Source of the DNA: Microtetraspora sp. NBRC 13810
Lineage (GTDB): Bacteria; Actinomycetota; Actinomycetes; Streptosporangiales; Streptosporangiaceae
Direction: 5' to 3'
Assembly: GCF_030268685.1 (NCBI RefSeq)
Contig: NZ_BSRQ01000007.1
Coordinates: 1-64,000 of the forward strand
DNA: 64,000 nucleotides
Notes under the pieces: generated by a model
Told to the model about the DNA's origin: nothing
What the model saw: only the letters and a program-made list of their open reading frames with translations
Database searches by the model: none
Position numbers and translations under genes: made by a program
Part shown: positions 24,207 to 31,929 of the stretch, one piece after another
Layout of the letters: every line of letters begins with the position of its first letter
Numbering within the stretch: position 1 is the stretch's first letter

Positions 24207-25424
24207 GTGGTGAGCCGGAGTGACGGCGAGCAGGTGCTGAGCTATCCGATTCCGAGCGAGGCGGCGCTGGAGCCGCCCGCGGAGTGGGAGCGGTTGCGGC
24301 AGGGGTGCCCCGTGGCCAGGGTGCGGCTGCCCAGCGGTGACGAGGCGACGCTGCTGACCCGATACGAAGACGTCAGGCAGGTGTTGTCCGATCCCCGGTT
24401 CACCCGGCAGCTCACCGCCGACGACGCGGCCCGCCTCTCGGAGTCCGGCGGGGTGTTCAACGGCGGCCTGGGGAATTCGATCCCGCAGGGCGGCGAGGGG
24501 CACCAGCACTGGCGGCGCATGGTCGGCAAGTGGTTCACGGCCAAGCGCATGATCGCGCTGCGGCCCTCGATCGAGGCGATGGCCGAGCGGCTCGTCGACG
24601 AGATGGTCGCCCTGGGCCGACCGGCGGACCTCAAGGCGAGCCTCGGCTTCCCGCTGCCGGTGTACGTGATCTGCGATCTGCTCGGGGTCCCCGCCGCCGA
24701 CCGGGACAGGTTCTCCTACTGGTCGGACACGCTGCTCAACCTGACCAGGTACGGCCAGGCGGAGATCGACGCGGCGCAGGCCGAGTTCGTGACGTACATG
24801 GCCGCCCACGTCGCCGCCAGGCGGGCGGAGCCGGGCGACGATCTGCTCAGCGAGCTGATCAGGAGCAGCGACGCCGAGGGCGGCGGGCTGCCCGACGGGG
24901 CGCTGGTGGCCACCGGCCAGGGTCTGCTGGTGGCCGGGCACGAGACCACGGCCAACATGATCGGCAAGATGGTCGGCATGCTGCTGGCCGACCGGCGGCG
25001 GTGGGAGCGGCTGCTCGCGGACCCGTCGCTGGTGCGCCCGGCGGTGGAGGAGGCGCTGCGGTTCGACGCCAACCCCGGCTTCGGCATGCCGCGTTACCTG
25101 GGCGAGGAGGTGGAGATCAGCGGCACGCTGCTGCCGCGCGGCACGACCGTGGTGTGCAGCATGGCGTCGGCCAACCGGGACGAGAGCGTCTTCGACACCG
25201 CCGGCGACATGGACCTCGGCCGCACCCCGAACCCGCACCTGGCCTTCGGCGCCGGAGCGCACTCGTGCATCGGGCAGTCGCTGGCCCGCACCGAGCTTCA
25301 GGTCGTCCTCGAGGTGCTGCTCCGCAAGCTCCCGACCCTGGAGCTCGCCGTGCCGGTGGGGGAGCTGCACCGCCTCGACGGGCTGATCGTCGGCGGGCTG
25401 CGCGAGCTTCCGGTGCGGTGGTGA
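24207..25424 (+). CDS. cytochrome P450 (first of the TetR-controlled operon)
   Basis: A 405-aa P450 with I-helix LLVAGHETTANMIG, K-helix EEALR and heme loop FGAGAHSCIGQSLARTEL. The CYP105/CYP107-like layout suggests a soluble class I bacterial P450 fed by a ferredoxin, and a ferredoxin plus reductase are encoded in the same operon. Tandem GTG codons at 24207 and 24210 follow GGAGGAGG (24197-24204); either may start the protein, and a GTG at 24183 is less likely. The stop overlaps the TetR start (GTGA). Confidence 0.9.
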   Translation: MVSRSDGEQVLSYPIPSEAALEPPAEWERLRQGCPVARVRLPSGDEATLLTRYEDVRQVLSDPRFTRQLTADDAARLSESGGVFNGGLGNSIPQGGEGHQHWRRMVGKWFTAKRMIALRPSIEAMAERLVDEMVALGRPADLKASLGFPLPVYVICDLLGVPAADRDRFSYWSDTLLNLTRYGQAEIDAAQAEFVTYMAAHVAARRAEPGDDLLSELIRSSDAEGGGLPDGALVATGQGLLVAGHETTANMIGKMVGMLLADRRRWERLLADPSLVRPAVEEALRFDANPGFGMPRYLGEEVEISGTLLPRGTTVVCSMASANRDESVFDTAGDMDLGRTPNPHLAFGAGAHSCIGQSLARTELQVVLEVLLRKLPTLELAVPVGELHRLDGLIVGGLRELPVRW

Positions 25425-26086
25425 CCGTGGCCGTCCGGGCCGAGCGGGCCAGCGCGACACGAGAACAGATCCTGACGGCGGCCGAGCGGCTGTTCGCCGA
25501 GCACGGGGTGTTCGCGGTGTCCAACCGGCAGGTCAGCGAGGCCGCCGGGCAGGGCAACAACGCCGCGGTCGGCTACCACTTCGGCACCAAGGCGGACCTC
25601 ATCCGGGCGATCCTGCGCAAGAACGCGGATCTGATCGAGCACAACCGCCGCCGCATGCTGGCCGAGACCGAAGGCTCCACCGAGATGCGGGACTGGGTGG
25701 CCTGCCTGGTGCGCCCGTCCACCGAGCACCTGGCCGCCCTGGGAAGCCCCACCTGGTACGCCCGGTTCTGCGCCCAGGTGGTGCCCGACCCGACCCTGCG
25801 CGACATCGTGATCGACGAGGCCCTCACCTCGCCCTCCCTCGTGCGGATCGTCGAGGAGCTGCACCGCTTCCTGCCCACGTTGCCGGACGCGGTGCGCGCC
25901 GAGCGCATCGACATGACCACCCACCTGCTCGTGCACGTCTGCGCCGAGCACGAGCGCGCCCTGGCCGACGGCAGGCCGACCCCCCGCTCCAGCTGGTACG
26001 GCGTCGCGACCGGGCTGATCGACGCGATCGTCGGGCTGTGGTCGGCGCCCGTCACCCCGGACCAGCGGGAAGGAGACACCCAGTGA
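25421..26086 (+). CDS. TetR-family regulator inside the P450 operon
   Basis: A 221-aa TetR protein: the HTH at residues 15-60 reads REQILTAAERLFAEHGVFAVSNRQVSEAAGQGNNAAVGYHFGTKADLIRAI, and the effector domain is helical. The GTG overlaps the P450 stop, and its own stop overlaps the ferredoxin start, so it is made together with the enzymes it presumably represses. This is a feedback design: induction by a substrate would also raise the repressor level. Confidence 0.9.
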   Translation: MTVAVRAERASATREQILTAAERLFAEHGVFAVSNRQVSEAAGQGNNAAVGYHFGTKADLIRAILRKNADLIEHNRRRMLAETEGSTEMRDWVACLVRPSTEHLAALGSPTWYARFCAQVVPDPTLRDIVIDEALTSPSLVRIVEELHRFLPTLPDAVRAERIDMTTHLLVHVCAEHERALADGRPTPRSSWYGVATGLIDAIVGLWSAPVTPDQREGDTQ

Positions 26087-26283
26087 AGATCATTGTGGAC
26101 GAGGACAGGTGCTGCGGCGCCGGGCAGTGCGTGCTGCTCGCGCCGGAGGTCTTCGACCAGCGCGAGGACGACGGCATCGTCATCCTGCTGACGGCGGAGC
26201 CGGGCGAGCACCTGCGCGCATCGGTGCGTGAGGCCGCCGCCGTCTGCCCCGCGTCCGCCATCGAGCTGGACGAGAGCGGGTGA
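26083..26283 (+). CDS. 3Fe-4S type ferredoxin
   Basis: A 66-aa ferredoxin with Cys pattern RCCGAGQC...AAAVCPASAI, in which the second Cys of a 4Fe-4S CxxCxxC is replaced, as in P450-partner 3Fe-4S ferredoxins of actinomycetes. AAGGAG stands 7 bases before the GTG. It overlaps the TetR stop and the reductase start by 4 bp each. It should carry electrons from the reductase to the P450s. Confidence 0.9.
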   Translation: MKIIVDEDRCCGAGQCVLLAPEVFDQREDDGIVILLTAEPGEHLRASVREAAAVCPASAIELDESG

Positions 26284-27464
26284 ACGTGCCTGCGAGCGTC
26301 CTGGTGGTCGGCGCCTCCGCCGCCGGGCTGGCCACCGCCGAGGCGCTGCGCCGCCAGGGCTACCAGGGCGCGCTGCGCGTCCTGGGCGCCGAGCCGCACC
26401 TGCCCTACGACCGGCCGCCGCTGTCCAAGCAGGTCCTGGCCGGCGCCTGGGATCCCGGCCGGGCGCTGCTCCGGCCCCAGGCGGCACTGGCGGCGCTGGA
26501 CGCCGAGTTCCTGCTCGGCGACGCGGCCACCGGCCTGGACGCCGGCACCCGCACCGTGCACACCGCGTCCGGGCGTGCGCTGCGCGCCGACGCCGTCGTC
26601 GTGGCCACCGGGCTGCGGGCACGCCCCCTCCCCGGGCAGGACGCGCTGTCCGGGGTGCACACGCTGCGCACCCTGGACGACGCGCTGGCGCTGCGCGCGG
26701 ACCTGCTGGCGGCCTCGCGGTGCGTGGTCGTCGGCGAGGGGGTGCTCGGCGCCGAGATCGCCGCCACCGCGCGAGGCATGGGACTGGACGTCACCATGGC
26801 CGGGCCGCAACCGGCGCCGCTGGCCGGCCATCTCGGACCGGTGGTCGCGGGGCAACTGGCCGGGCTGCACGCCGAGCACGGGGTCCGCCTGCGGCTCGGC
26901 ACCGCGGTCGGCGGGCTCGCCGGGCACGGCGGGCGGGTCACGGGCGTGCGCCTGGAGACCGGCGAGGTGCTGCCGGCCGACGTGGTCGTGGTCGCGATGG
27001 GAGCCGCCCCGGCGACCGGCTGGCTCACCGGCAGCGGCCTGCGGCTGGACGGCGGGCTGGTGTGCGACTCCCGCTGCCGCGCGGCCGAGGGCGTCTACGC
27101 GGCCGGCGACGTGGCCCGCTGGCATCACGACACGGCCGGGGGCCTGATCCGGCTGGAGAACCGGACCAACGCCATCGAACAGGCCGGTCTCGTCGCGGCC
27201 AACATCCTCGGCGCGGACCAGCCGTACCGGCCGATCCCCTACTTCTGGACCGACCAGTTCGACGCCAGGATCCACGTGTACGGGACGCCGTCCGCCGACG
27301 CGGAGGTGACCGTCGTGGAGGGCGACCCGGCCGGCCGCCGCTTCGTCGCGCTCTACCGCCGCGACGGCAGGACCACCGCCGTCCTCGGCTGGAACATGCC
27401 CAAACAAGCCCGTCTGCGCCGCGCGGAGATCGGCGATATCGCCGGTCTGGCTCCGGCGCGGTGA
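26280..27464 (+). CDS. FAD-dependent ferredoxin reductase
   Basis: A 394-aa pyridine-nucleotide flavoprotein. The FAD motif is VLVVGASAAGLATAEALRRQG, the NAD(P) motif is CVVVGEGVLGAEIAATARGMG, the second FAD motif is GVYAAGDVARW, and a C-terminal reductase domain follows with YFWTDQFDARIHVYG. This is the oxygenase-coupled (BphA4/PuxA-like) type that reduces the ferredoxin with NADH. The GTG at 26280 overlaps the ferredoxin stop; another GTG at 26286 is possible. Confidence 0.92.
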   Translation: MNVPASVLVVGASAAGLATAEALRRQGYQGALRVLGAEPHLPYDRPPLSKQVLAGAWDPGRALLRPQAALAALDAEFLLGDAATGLDAGTRTVHTASGRALRADAVVVATGLRARPLPGQDALSGVHTLRTLDDALALRADLLAASRCVVVGEGVLGAEIAATARGMGLDVTMAGPQPAPLAGHLGPVVAGQLAGLHAEHGVRLRLGTAVGGLAGHGGRVTGVRLETGEVLPADVVVVAMGAAPATGWLTGSGLRLDGGLVCDSRCRAAEGVYAAGDVARWHHDTAGGLIRLENRTNAIEQAGLVAANILGADQPYRPIPYFWTDQFDARIHVYGTPSADAEVTVVEGDPAGRRFVALYRRDGRTTAVLGWNMPKQARLRRAEIGDIAGLAPAR

Positions 27465-27490
27465 CGGGCCGCTTCGAAAGGAGTGAAGCG

Positions 27491-28702
27491 ATGACCGAAA
27501 CGCTGAACCCGGCCGGCATCCCGGAGTTCCCCGGCGCCAGGGCGGCGGGCTGTCCCTTCGACCCGCCGCCGGCGCTGCGCGCCCTGCAGGGACCCGGCCC
27601 GCTCGCGAAGGTCAGGCTGTGGGACGGCAGCACGCCGTGGCTGGTCACCCGGCACGCCGAGCAGCGGGCCCTGCTGGCCGACCCGAGGGTCAGCGCCGAC
27701 ATCTCCCGCCCCGGCTACCCGGGCCAGACCCCGTACAGAGGCGGCGGCGGCCTGAGTTTCATCATGATGGACGACCCCGAGCACGCCCGGCTGCGCCGGA
27801 TGGTGACGGCGCCGTTCGCCGTGAAGCGGGTGGAGGCGATGCGCCCGGCCGTGCAGAAGATCACGGACGATCTCATCGACGACCTGCTGGCCGGGCCCAG
27901 GCCCGTCGACCTGGTCGAGGCGTTCGCCCTGCCGGTGCCCTCGCTGGTGATCTGCGAGCTGCTCGGCGTGCCGTACGCCGACCACGGTTTCTTCCAGGAC
28001 AACAGCAAGATCCTCATCAGGCGCAGTTCGACGCTGGAGGAGCGGACCGCGTCCGTCGGCCGGTTGAACGAGTACCTCGACGCGCTGGTGGCGCGCAAAC
28101 TCGCCGAGCCGGGCGACGACCTGCTGTCCCGGCTGGCCTACCGGGTCAAGGCCGGCGAGCTGTCCCGGCGGGAAGCCGCCCAGATGGGCGTCCTGCTGCT
28201 CGTCGCCGGGCACGAGACCACCGCGAACATGATCGCCCTCGGTACCCTCGCCCTGCTCCAGCACCCGCACCAGCTCGCCCTGCTGCGCGACGGCGACGAC
28301 CCGAAGCTGGTCGCCGGGGCGGTGGAGGAGTTGCTGCGCTACCTGAACATCACCCACAGCGGACGCCGCCGCGTCGCGCTGGAGGACATCGAGATCGCCG
28401 GCCAGGTCATCCGCGCCGGCGACGGGCTGATCATGCCCAACGACATCGCCAACCGCGACGCCACGGCCTTCCCCGACCCTGACGAGCTGGACATCCGGCG
28501 CGACGCCCGCCTCCACGTGGCCTTCGGCTTCGGAGTGCACCAGTGCCTCGGCCAGCCGCTCGCCCGGATGGAGCTCCAGGTCGTCTACAGCACGCTCTAC
28601 CGGCGCATCCCCACGCTGCGCCTGGCGGCCGAACTCGACCAGATCCCGTTCAAGCACGACGGGCAGGTCTACGGGGTCTACGAGCTCCCCGTGACCTGGT
28701 GA
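27491..28702 (+). CDS. cytochrome P450, CYP105-like
   Basis: A 403-aa P450 with all motifs: VAGHETTANMIALG, EELLR, and FGFGVHQCLGQPLARMEL. The PFAVKRVEAMRP and VPSLVICELLGVPYADH stretches resemble the CYP105 family, known for broad xenobiotic and polyketide oxidation. GAAAGGAG precedes the ATG. It is the fifth gene of the operon and is followed by its own ferredoxin, so each P450 may have a dedicated electron carrier. Confidence 0.92.
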   Translation: MTETLNPAGIPEFPGARAAGCPFDPPPALRALQGPGPLAKVRLWDGSTPWLVTRHAEQRALLADPRVSADISRPGYPGQTPYRGGGGLSFIMMDDPEHARLRRMVTAPFAVKRVEAMRPAVQKITDDLIDDLLAGPRPVDLVEAFALPVPSLVICELLGVPYADHGFFQDNSKILIRRSSTLEERTASVGRLNEYLDALVARKLAEPGDDLLSRLAYRVKAGELSRREAAQMGVLLLVAGHETTANMIALGTLALLQHPHQLALLRDGDDPKLVAGAVEELLRYLNITHSGRRRVALEDIEIAGQVIRAGDGLIMPNDIANRDATAFPDPDELDIRRDARLHVAFGFGVHQCLGQPLARMELQVVYSTLYRRIPTLRLAAELDQIPFKHDGQVYGVYELPVTW

Positions 28703-28731
28703 TCTCCCCTATCAGTCACCAAGAGGACCAG

Positions 28732-28926
28732 ATGAAGATAACCATCGACCAGGACAGGTGCGTCGCCTCCGGTCAGTGCGTGACGGCCGCCATGGACGTC
28801 TTCGACCAGCGCGACGAGGACGGCGTCGTGGTGCTGCTCGACCCCAGCCCGCCCGCCGGGCTGGCCGCCGACGTCCGCCAGGCCGCGGCCGTGTGCCCGG
28901 CGCTGGCCATCCACGTCGAGGAGTGA
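28732..28926 (+). CDS. second 3Fe-4S type ferredoxin
   Basis: A 64-aa ferredoxin similar to the one at 26083: RCVASGQCVTAAMDVFDQRDEDGVV...AAAVCPALAIHVEE. AAGAGGA lies before the ATG. It closes the P450 operon. The two ferredoxins share the DVFDQR/EVFDQR block, so they probably arose by duplication of a P450-ferredoxin module. Confidence 0.9.
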   Translation: MKITIDQDRCVASGQCVTAAMDVFDQRDEDGVVVLLDPSPPAGLAADVRQAAAVCPALAIHVEE

Positions 28927-28988
28927 CGGTACCCCCCTCACGGTCGCCGATCCGGGGTTTTGTCGGACCCCGAAGGCACAATCGAACG

Positions 28989-29618
28989 ATGGAGAAACCG
29001 GAGATCGTCTCGGCCGCGGAGTGGCAGCACGCCCGCGACGAGCTACTCAAAGCGGAGAAGGAAGCCACCCGCGCCCTGGACGCGCTCGCCGCGCGGCGGC
29101 GACGCCTCCCGATGGTCAGGTTCGCCGGCGGTTACGCGTTCGACACCCCGACCGGGCCCAGGACCCTGCTCGACCTGTTCGAGGGCCGTGACCAGCTGGT
29201 CGTCTACCAGTTCATGGACCTCGGGCCCGGCCGCTACTGCCCGGGTTGCACCAAGTTCACCGCCAACGTCCCGGCGACCGGCCTGGCCGGCCTGGCCAAG
29301 CAGGGGGTCACCTGGGTGACGGTGTCGAACATGCCGCTCGCCCAGATCGAGGCGTACAAGGCGGAGAAGGGGTGGACGCTGCCGTTCGTGTCGTCGCACG
29401 GCACGTCGTTCGCGGACGACTGCGGCGCCGGGCGCGGCTTCATGCTCAGCGCGTTCCTGCGCGACGGCGACGACGTCTACCGGACTTACAGCACCACCTC
29501 GCGCGGCGTGGACCGGCTCGTGTTCACCCACAGCATCCTCGACCTGACCGCGTACGGCAGGCAGGAGGAGTGGGAGGACTCCCCGCCCGGCTGGCCGCAA
29601 CACCCCACCTACGGATAG
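28989..29618 (+). CDS. DUF899 thioredoxin-like protein
   Basis: A 209-aa DUF899 protein. The core is thioredoxin-like with the redox motif RYCPGCTKFT (CxxC), preceded by DQLVVYQFMDLGP and followed by PFVSSHGTSFADDCG and the VFTHSILDLTAYGRQEEWEDSPPGWPQ tail conserved in the family. Function unproven; a dithiol reductase or peroxidase role is plausible. It has its own short leader (about 60 bp after the ferredoxin stop), so it may be independently transcribed. Confidence 0.85.
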   Translation: MEKPEIVSAAEWQHARDELLKAEKEATRALDALAARRRRLPMVRFAGGYAFDTPTGPRTLLDLFEGRDQLVVYQFMDLGPGRYCPGCTKFTANVPATGLAGLAKQGVTWVTVSNMPLAQIEAYKAEKGWTLPFVSSHGTSFADDCGAGRGFMLSAFLRDGDDVYRTYSTTSRGVDRLVFTHSILDLTAYGRQEEWEDSPPGWPQHPTYG

Positions 29619-29635
29619 GCAAGCCGCACGACCCC

Positions 29636-29750
29636 GCGGAGCCCCGGCGGCACCACCCCCGCCCAGGCTCCGCCCGCCTGCATCACACCCGCCCGGCCTT
29701 CGTCGGCGTGGCCTGCGGCGTCACACCCGCCCGAGTTCCGTCGGCGTGCC
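29636..29750. repeat. hairpin and duplicated 3' end of the glycosylase gene
   Basis: GCGGAGCC (29636-29643) pairs with GGCTCCGC (29666-29673), a possible terminator after DUF899. Next, the last bases of the convergent glycosylase gene (about 29721-29750) are repeated 38 bp further on (about 29683-29712). On the minus strand the true end reads PTELGRV-stop and the copy reads PTKAGRV-stop. A small tandem duplication of the gene end is the simplest cause. Confidence 0.6.
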
Positions 29751-30332
29751 CGGCGGGGGCGCGTCGAAGACCGGGACTCCGGCGGCGACCGCGACCTCCC
29801 GGTAGGTGGCGGCGAGGGTGTCGAGGGTGGCGTGGGCGTTCAGGCCGCTGGGGTTGGGGACGACCCAGAGCCGGGCGCCGCCCAGGTCTTCGGGCTGCCG
29901 TCCGACGACGGCTCCCGGGCGGGCGAACGCGGTGCGGTAGGCGGTGATGCCCAGGATCGCCACCACCTCCGGGCCGATGAGCGGGATCCGCCCGGCCAGA
30001 GCGCGGCCTCCCGCGGCCAGTTCCTCGGCGCCGAGCTCGTCGGCCCGCGCGGTCGCCCGGGCGACCAGGTTGGTGATGCCGATCCCCTGCGCCTTCAGGT
30101 GCGCGACGTCGTCGGCCGCGAAGCCCGCCGACGCGTCGATCGGCCGGTCCACGATCCCGGCCCGGAACAGCGCAGGGTAGAAGCGGTTGCCCCGCCGGCC
30201 GAAGTGGGCCTGCGCGGCGACCGTCCAGAGCCCGGGGTTGATGCCGACGAAGAGCAGCCGAACCCCCGGCCCCAGCAGATCGGGCAACGTGCCCCCGCGA
30301 AACGCCTCCAACTCGGCACGGGTGAACCGCAC
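29721..30332 (-). CDS. mug: mismatch-specific (G/U, G/T) DNA glycosylase Mug
   Basis: A 203-aa uracil-DNA glycosylase superfamily protein of the MUG/TDG group. Motif 1 is LFVGINPGLWTVAAQAHFGRRGNRFYPAL and motif 2 is VVPNPSGLNAHAT. It removes uracil, ethenocytosine or thymine opposite G, in the cytoplasm on DNA. Two close GTG codons occur, 30332 and 30338; AAGGGAG 7 bases before 30332 favours that one. The gene is preceded by a tandem repeat array (30375-30470) and a long gene-poor stretch. Confidence 0.9.
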   Translation of the reverse strand: MRFTRAELEAFRGGTLPDLLGPGVRLLFVGINPGLWTVAAQAHFGRRGNRFYPALFRAGIVDRPIDASAGFAADDVAHLKAQGIGITNLVARATARADELGAEELAAGGRALAGRIPLIGPEVVAILGITAYRTAFARPGAVVGRQPEDLGGARLWVVPNPSGLNAHATLDTLAATYREVAVAAGVPVFDAPPPGTPTELGRV

Positions 30333-30374
30333 ACCCACGCTCCCTTCCCCAGAACTCCGGACAAGCCCAGCATC

Positions 30375-30470
30375 CCACCGTCTCACCACCCCCGGCCCTG
30401 CGTCCGCCACCGTCTCACCATCCCAGGCCGTGCGCCCGCCACCGTCTCACCACCCCAGACCATGCGCCCG
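30375..30470. repeat. three 32-bp tandem repeats upstream of mug
   Basis: Units of 32 bp start at 30375, 30407 and 30439, each opening CCACCGTCTCACC and ending TGCG-CCG with a few substitutions. They stand 40-140 bp upstream of the mug start. They are spaced head to tail with no gap, so this is not a CRISPR array. Each unit could bind a regulator or may be an inert minisatellite. Confidence 0.8.
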
Positions 30471-30986
30471 CCACATGCGAGGTCACCGTCAACTTCGACG
30501 CCGCGTGCCGACGCCGCGTGCCGACGTGCCCGCGCGCAGGCCGCCGAACTTGGCCGCGCCCCGCCGAGGCCGCGCCGCCGACCGCCACCGCGTCACAGAC
30601 CGCCAACGAGCGTGGCCGCGCCACCTACCGTCGCCGCGCTGGCGAGCGTGGCCGCGACGGCGACCCGCATGGGCTTGATCCAGCACTCCTGCTCGGCCCA
30701 GTGGGCCTCGTGGTCGCGGACGGGCAGCCGCCTGGACATCCACCAGCTCACGTGCGCGTCGTGGCGGGACAGGCCCTGCGGTGACCGTCTCCGACGGAAA
30801 GCGCGGGCGAGGGCGCCGGAACAGGTCCGGGGCGCAGTCGTCGTGCCGCAGAACGTGGCGATCGTCTCCCACGCAATCACTTCCGGACCCCTGCCCCGGG
30901 GACCACGGCCACCCGAGCGGCCGAAGATCACCCTTTGGCCGGAACAGGCGTACCCTCCCAGCAGAGCCGACTTGAGAGGAGCCTTC
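30471..30986. other. gene-poor 0.5-kb stretch before the methyltransferase
   Basis: No convincing gene. A short repeat GACGCCGCGTGCC occurs twice near 30498-30525. A minus-strand frame ending at 30593 encodes MSRRLPVRDHEAHWAEQECWIKPMRV and then an Ala-rich hydrophobic tail. It could be a small membrane peptide, but it has no ribosome site and I do not call it. The promoter of the methyltransferase must lie near the 3' end. Confidence 0.4.
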
Positions 30987-31826
30987 GTGGCCGACGACCT
31001 ATCCCCCTCGACTCCGGTGTCCGGGCCCGGCGGCGCGGGGCGCGCGGTAGTGGACATCGATTCGACCGTGCCGCACTCGGCCCGGATCTGGAACTGGCTG
31101 CTGGGCGGCAAGGACAACTACCCGGTGGACCGGGAGGCGGGCGGCAGGGTCCTCCAGGTGTTCCCCGGCATGGTGGACATCGCCCGGCACTCCCGGCACA
31201 TGCTCACCCGTGCCGTACGTTTCCTGGCCCAGGACGCCGGCATCCGCCAGTTCCTCGACATCGGCACCGGCCTGCCCACGGTGAACAACACGCACGAGGT
31301 CGCCCAGGGGATGGCGCCCACGTCGCGGATCGTCTACGTGGACAACGACCCCCTGGTGCTGGTGCACGCCGAGGCGCTGCTCACCAGCACTCCCGAGGGC
31401 GCCACCGACTACATCCAGGCGGACGTGCGCGACCCCGCCCTCATCCTGCGGGAGGCCGCGAAGACGCTGGACTTCTCCCGTCCCACCGCGCTCATGCTGA
31501 TGGGCATCCTGGGCCTGGTCGGCGACTACGACGAGACTCGGTCGATCGTCCGGCGGCTGACCGCGGCGCTGCCCTCCGGCAGTTACCTGGCCCTCTACGA
31601 CGGCACCGACACCGACCCGGCGTACGTCACGGCCATGCACGGTCACGCGAAGAGCGGCGCGGTCCCCTACATCCCCCGCAGCCCGCAGGCCATCGCGGGC
31701 TACTTCGAGGGCCTGGAACTGCTGGACCCCGGCGTCGTGCCCGTCACGAGATGGCGGCCGGACCCCAACCCGTGGGGCGCCCCCGCCGACGTCGCCTGCT
31801 GGGGAGGCGTCGCCCGCAAGCCCTGA
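30987..31826 (+). CDS. SAM-dependent methyltransferase, DUF574/PF04672 type
   Basis: A 279-aa protein of the actinobacterial methyltransferase family formerly DUF574. It has IDSTVPHSARIWNWLLGGKDNYPVDREAG at the start, SAM motif I FLDIGTGLPTVNNTHEVAQ, an acidic loop YVDNDPLVLVHAEALL, and QADVRDP. Substrates of this abundant family are unknown. The GTG at 30987 has AGAGGAG 5 bases upstream; the frame is open far upstream but with non-family sequence. It stands alone. Confidence 0.88.
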   Translation: MADDLSPSTPVSGPGGAGRAVVDIDSTVPHSARIWNWLLGGKDNYPVDREAGGRVLQVFPGMVDIARHSRHMLTRAVRFLAQDAGIRQFLDIGTGLPTVNNTHEVAQGMAPTSRIVYVDNDPLVLVHAEALLTSTPEGATDYIQADVRDPALILREAAKTLDFSRPTALMLMGILGLVGDYDETRSIVRRLTAALPSGSYLALYDGTDTDPAYVTAMHGHAKSGAVPYIPRSPQAIAGYFEGLELLDPGVVPVTRWRPDPNPWGAPADVACWGGVARKP

Positions 31827-31929
31827 GCGTCGGAGCTTGCGGACGGGGGGCGCACCGGCGGCCCGTGGACGGCTCGGACGGCTCGGGCGGCTCGCGGACG
31901 GTTTCCGGCAGGCGGGTGCGTGCAGGTGG

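Noticed and set aside
30375-30470. CRISPR-like array
   Set aside because: Three 32-bp units are directly abutting with no unique spacers; no cas genes in the window.
30593-30790. Small minus-strand peptide with hydrophobic tail
   Set aside because: No ribosome site, weak coding signal and overlapping frames in the same GC-rich stretch; not enough to call a gene.
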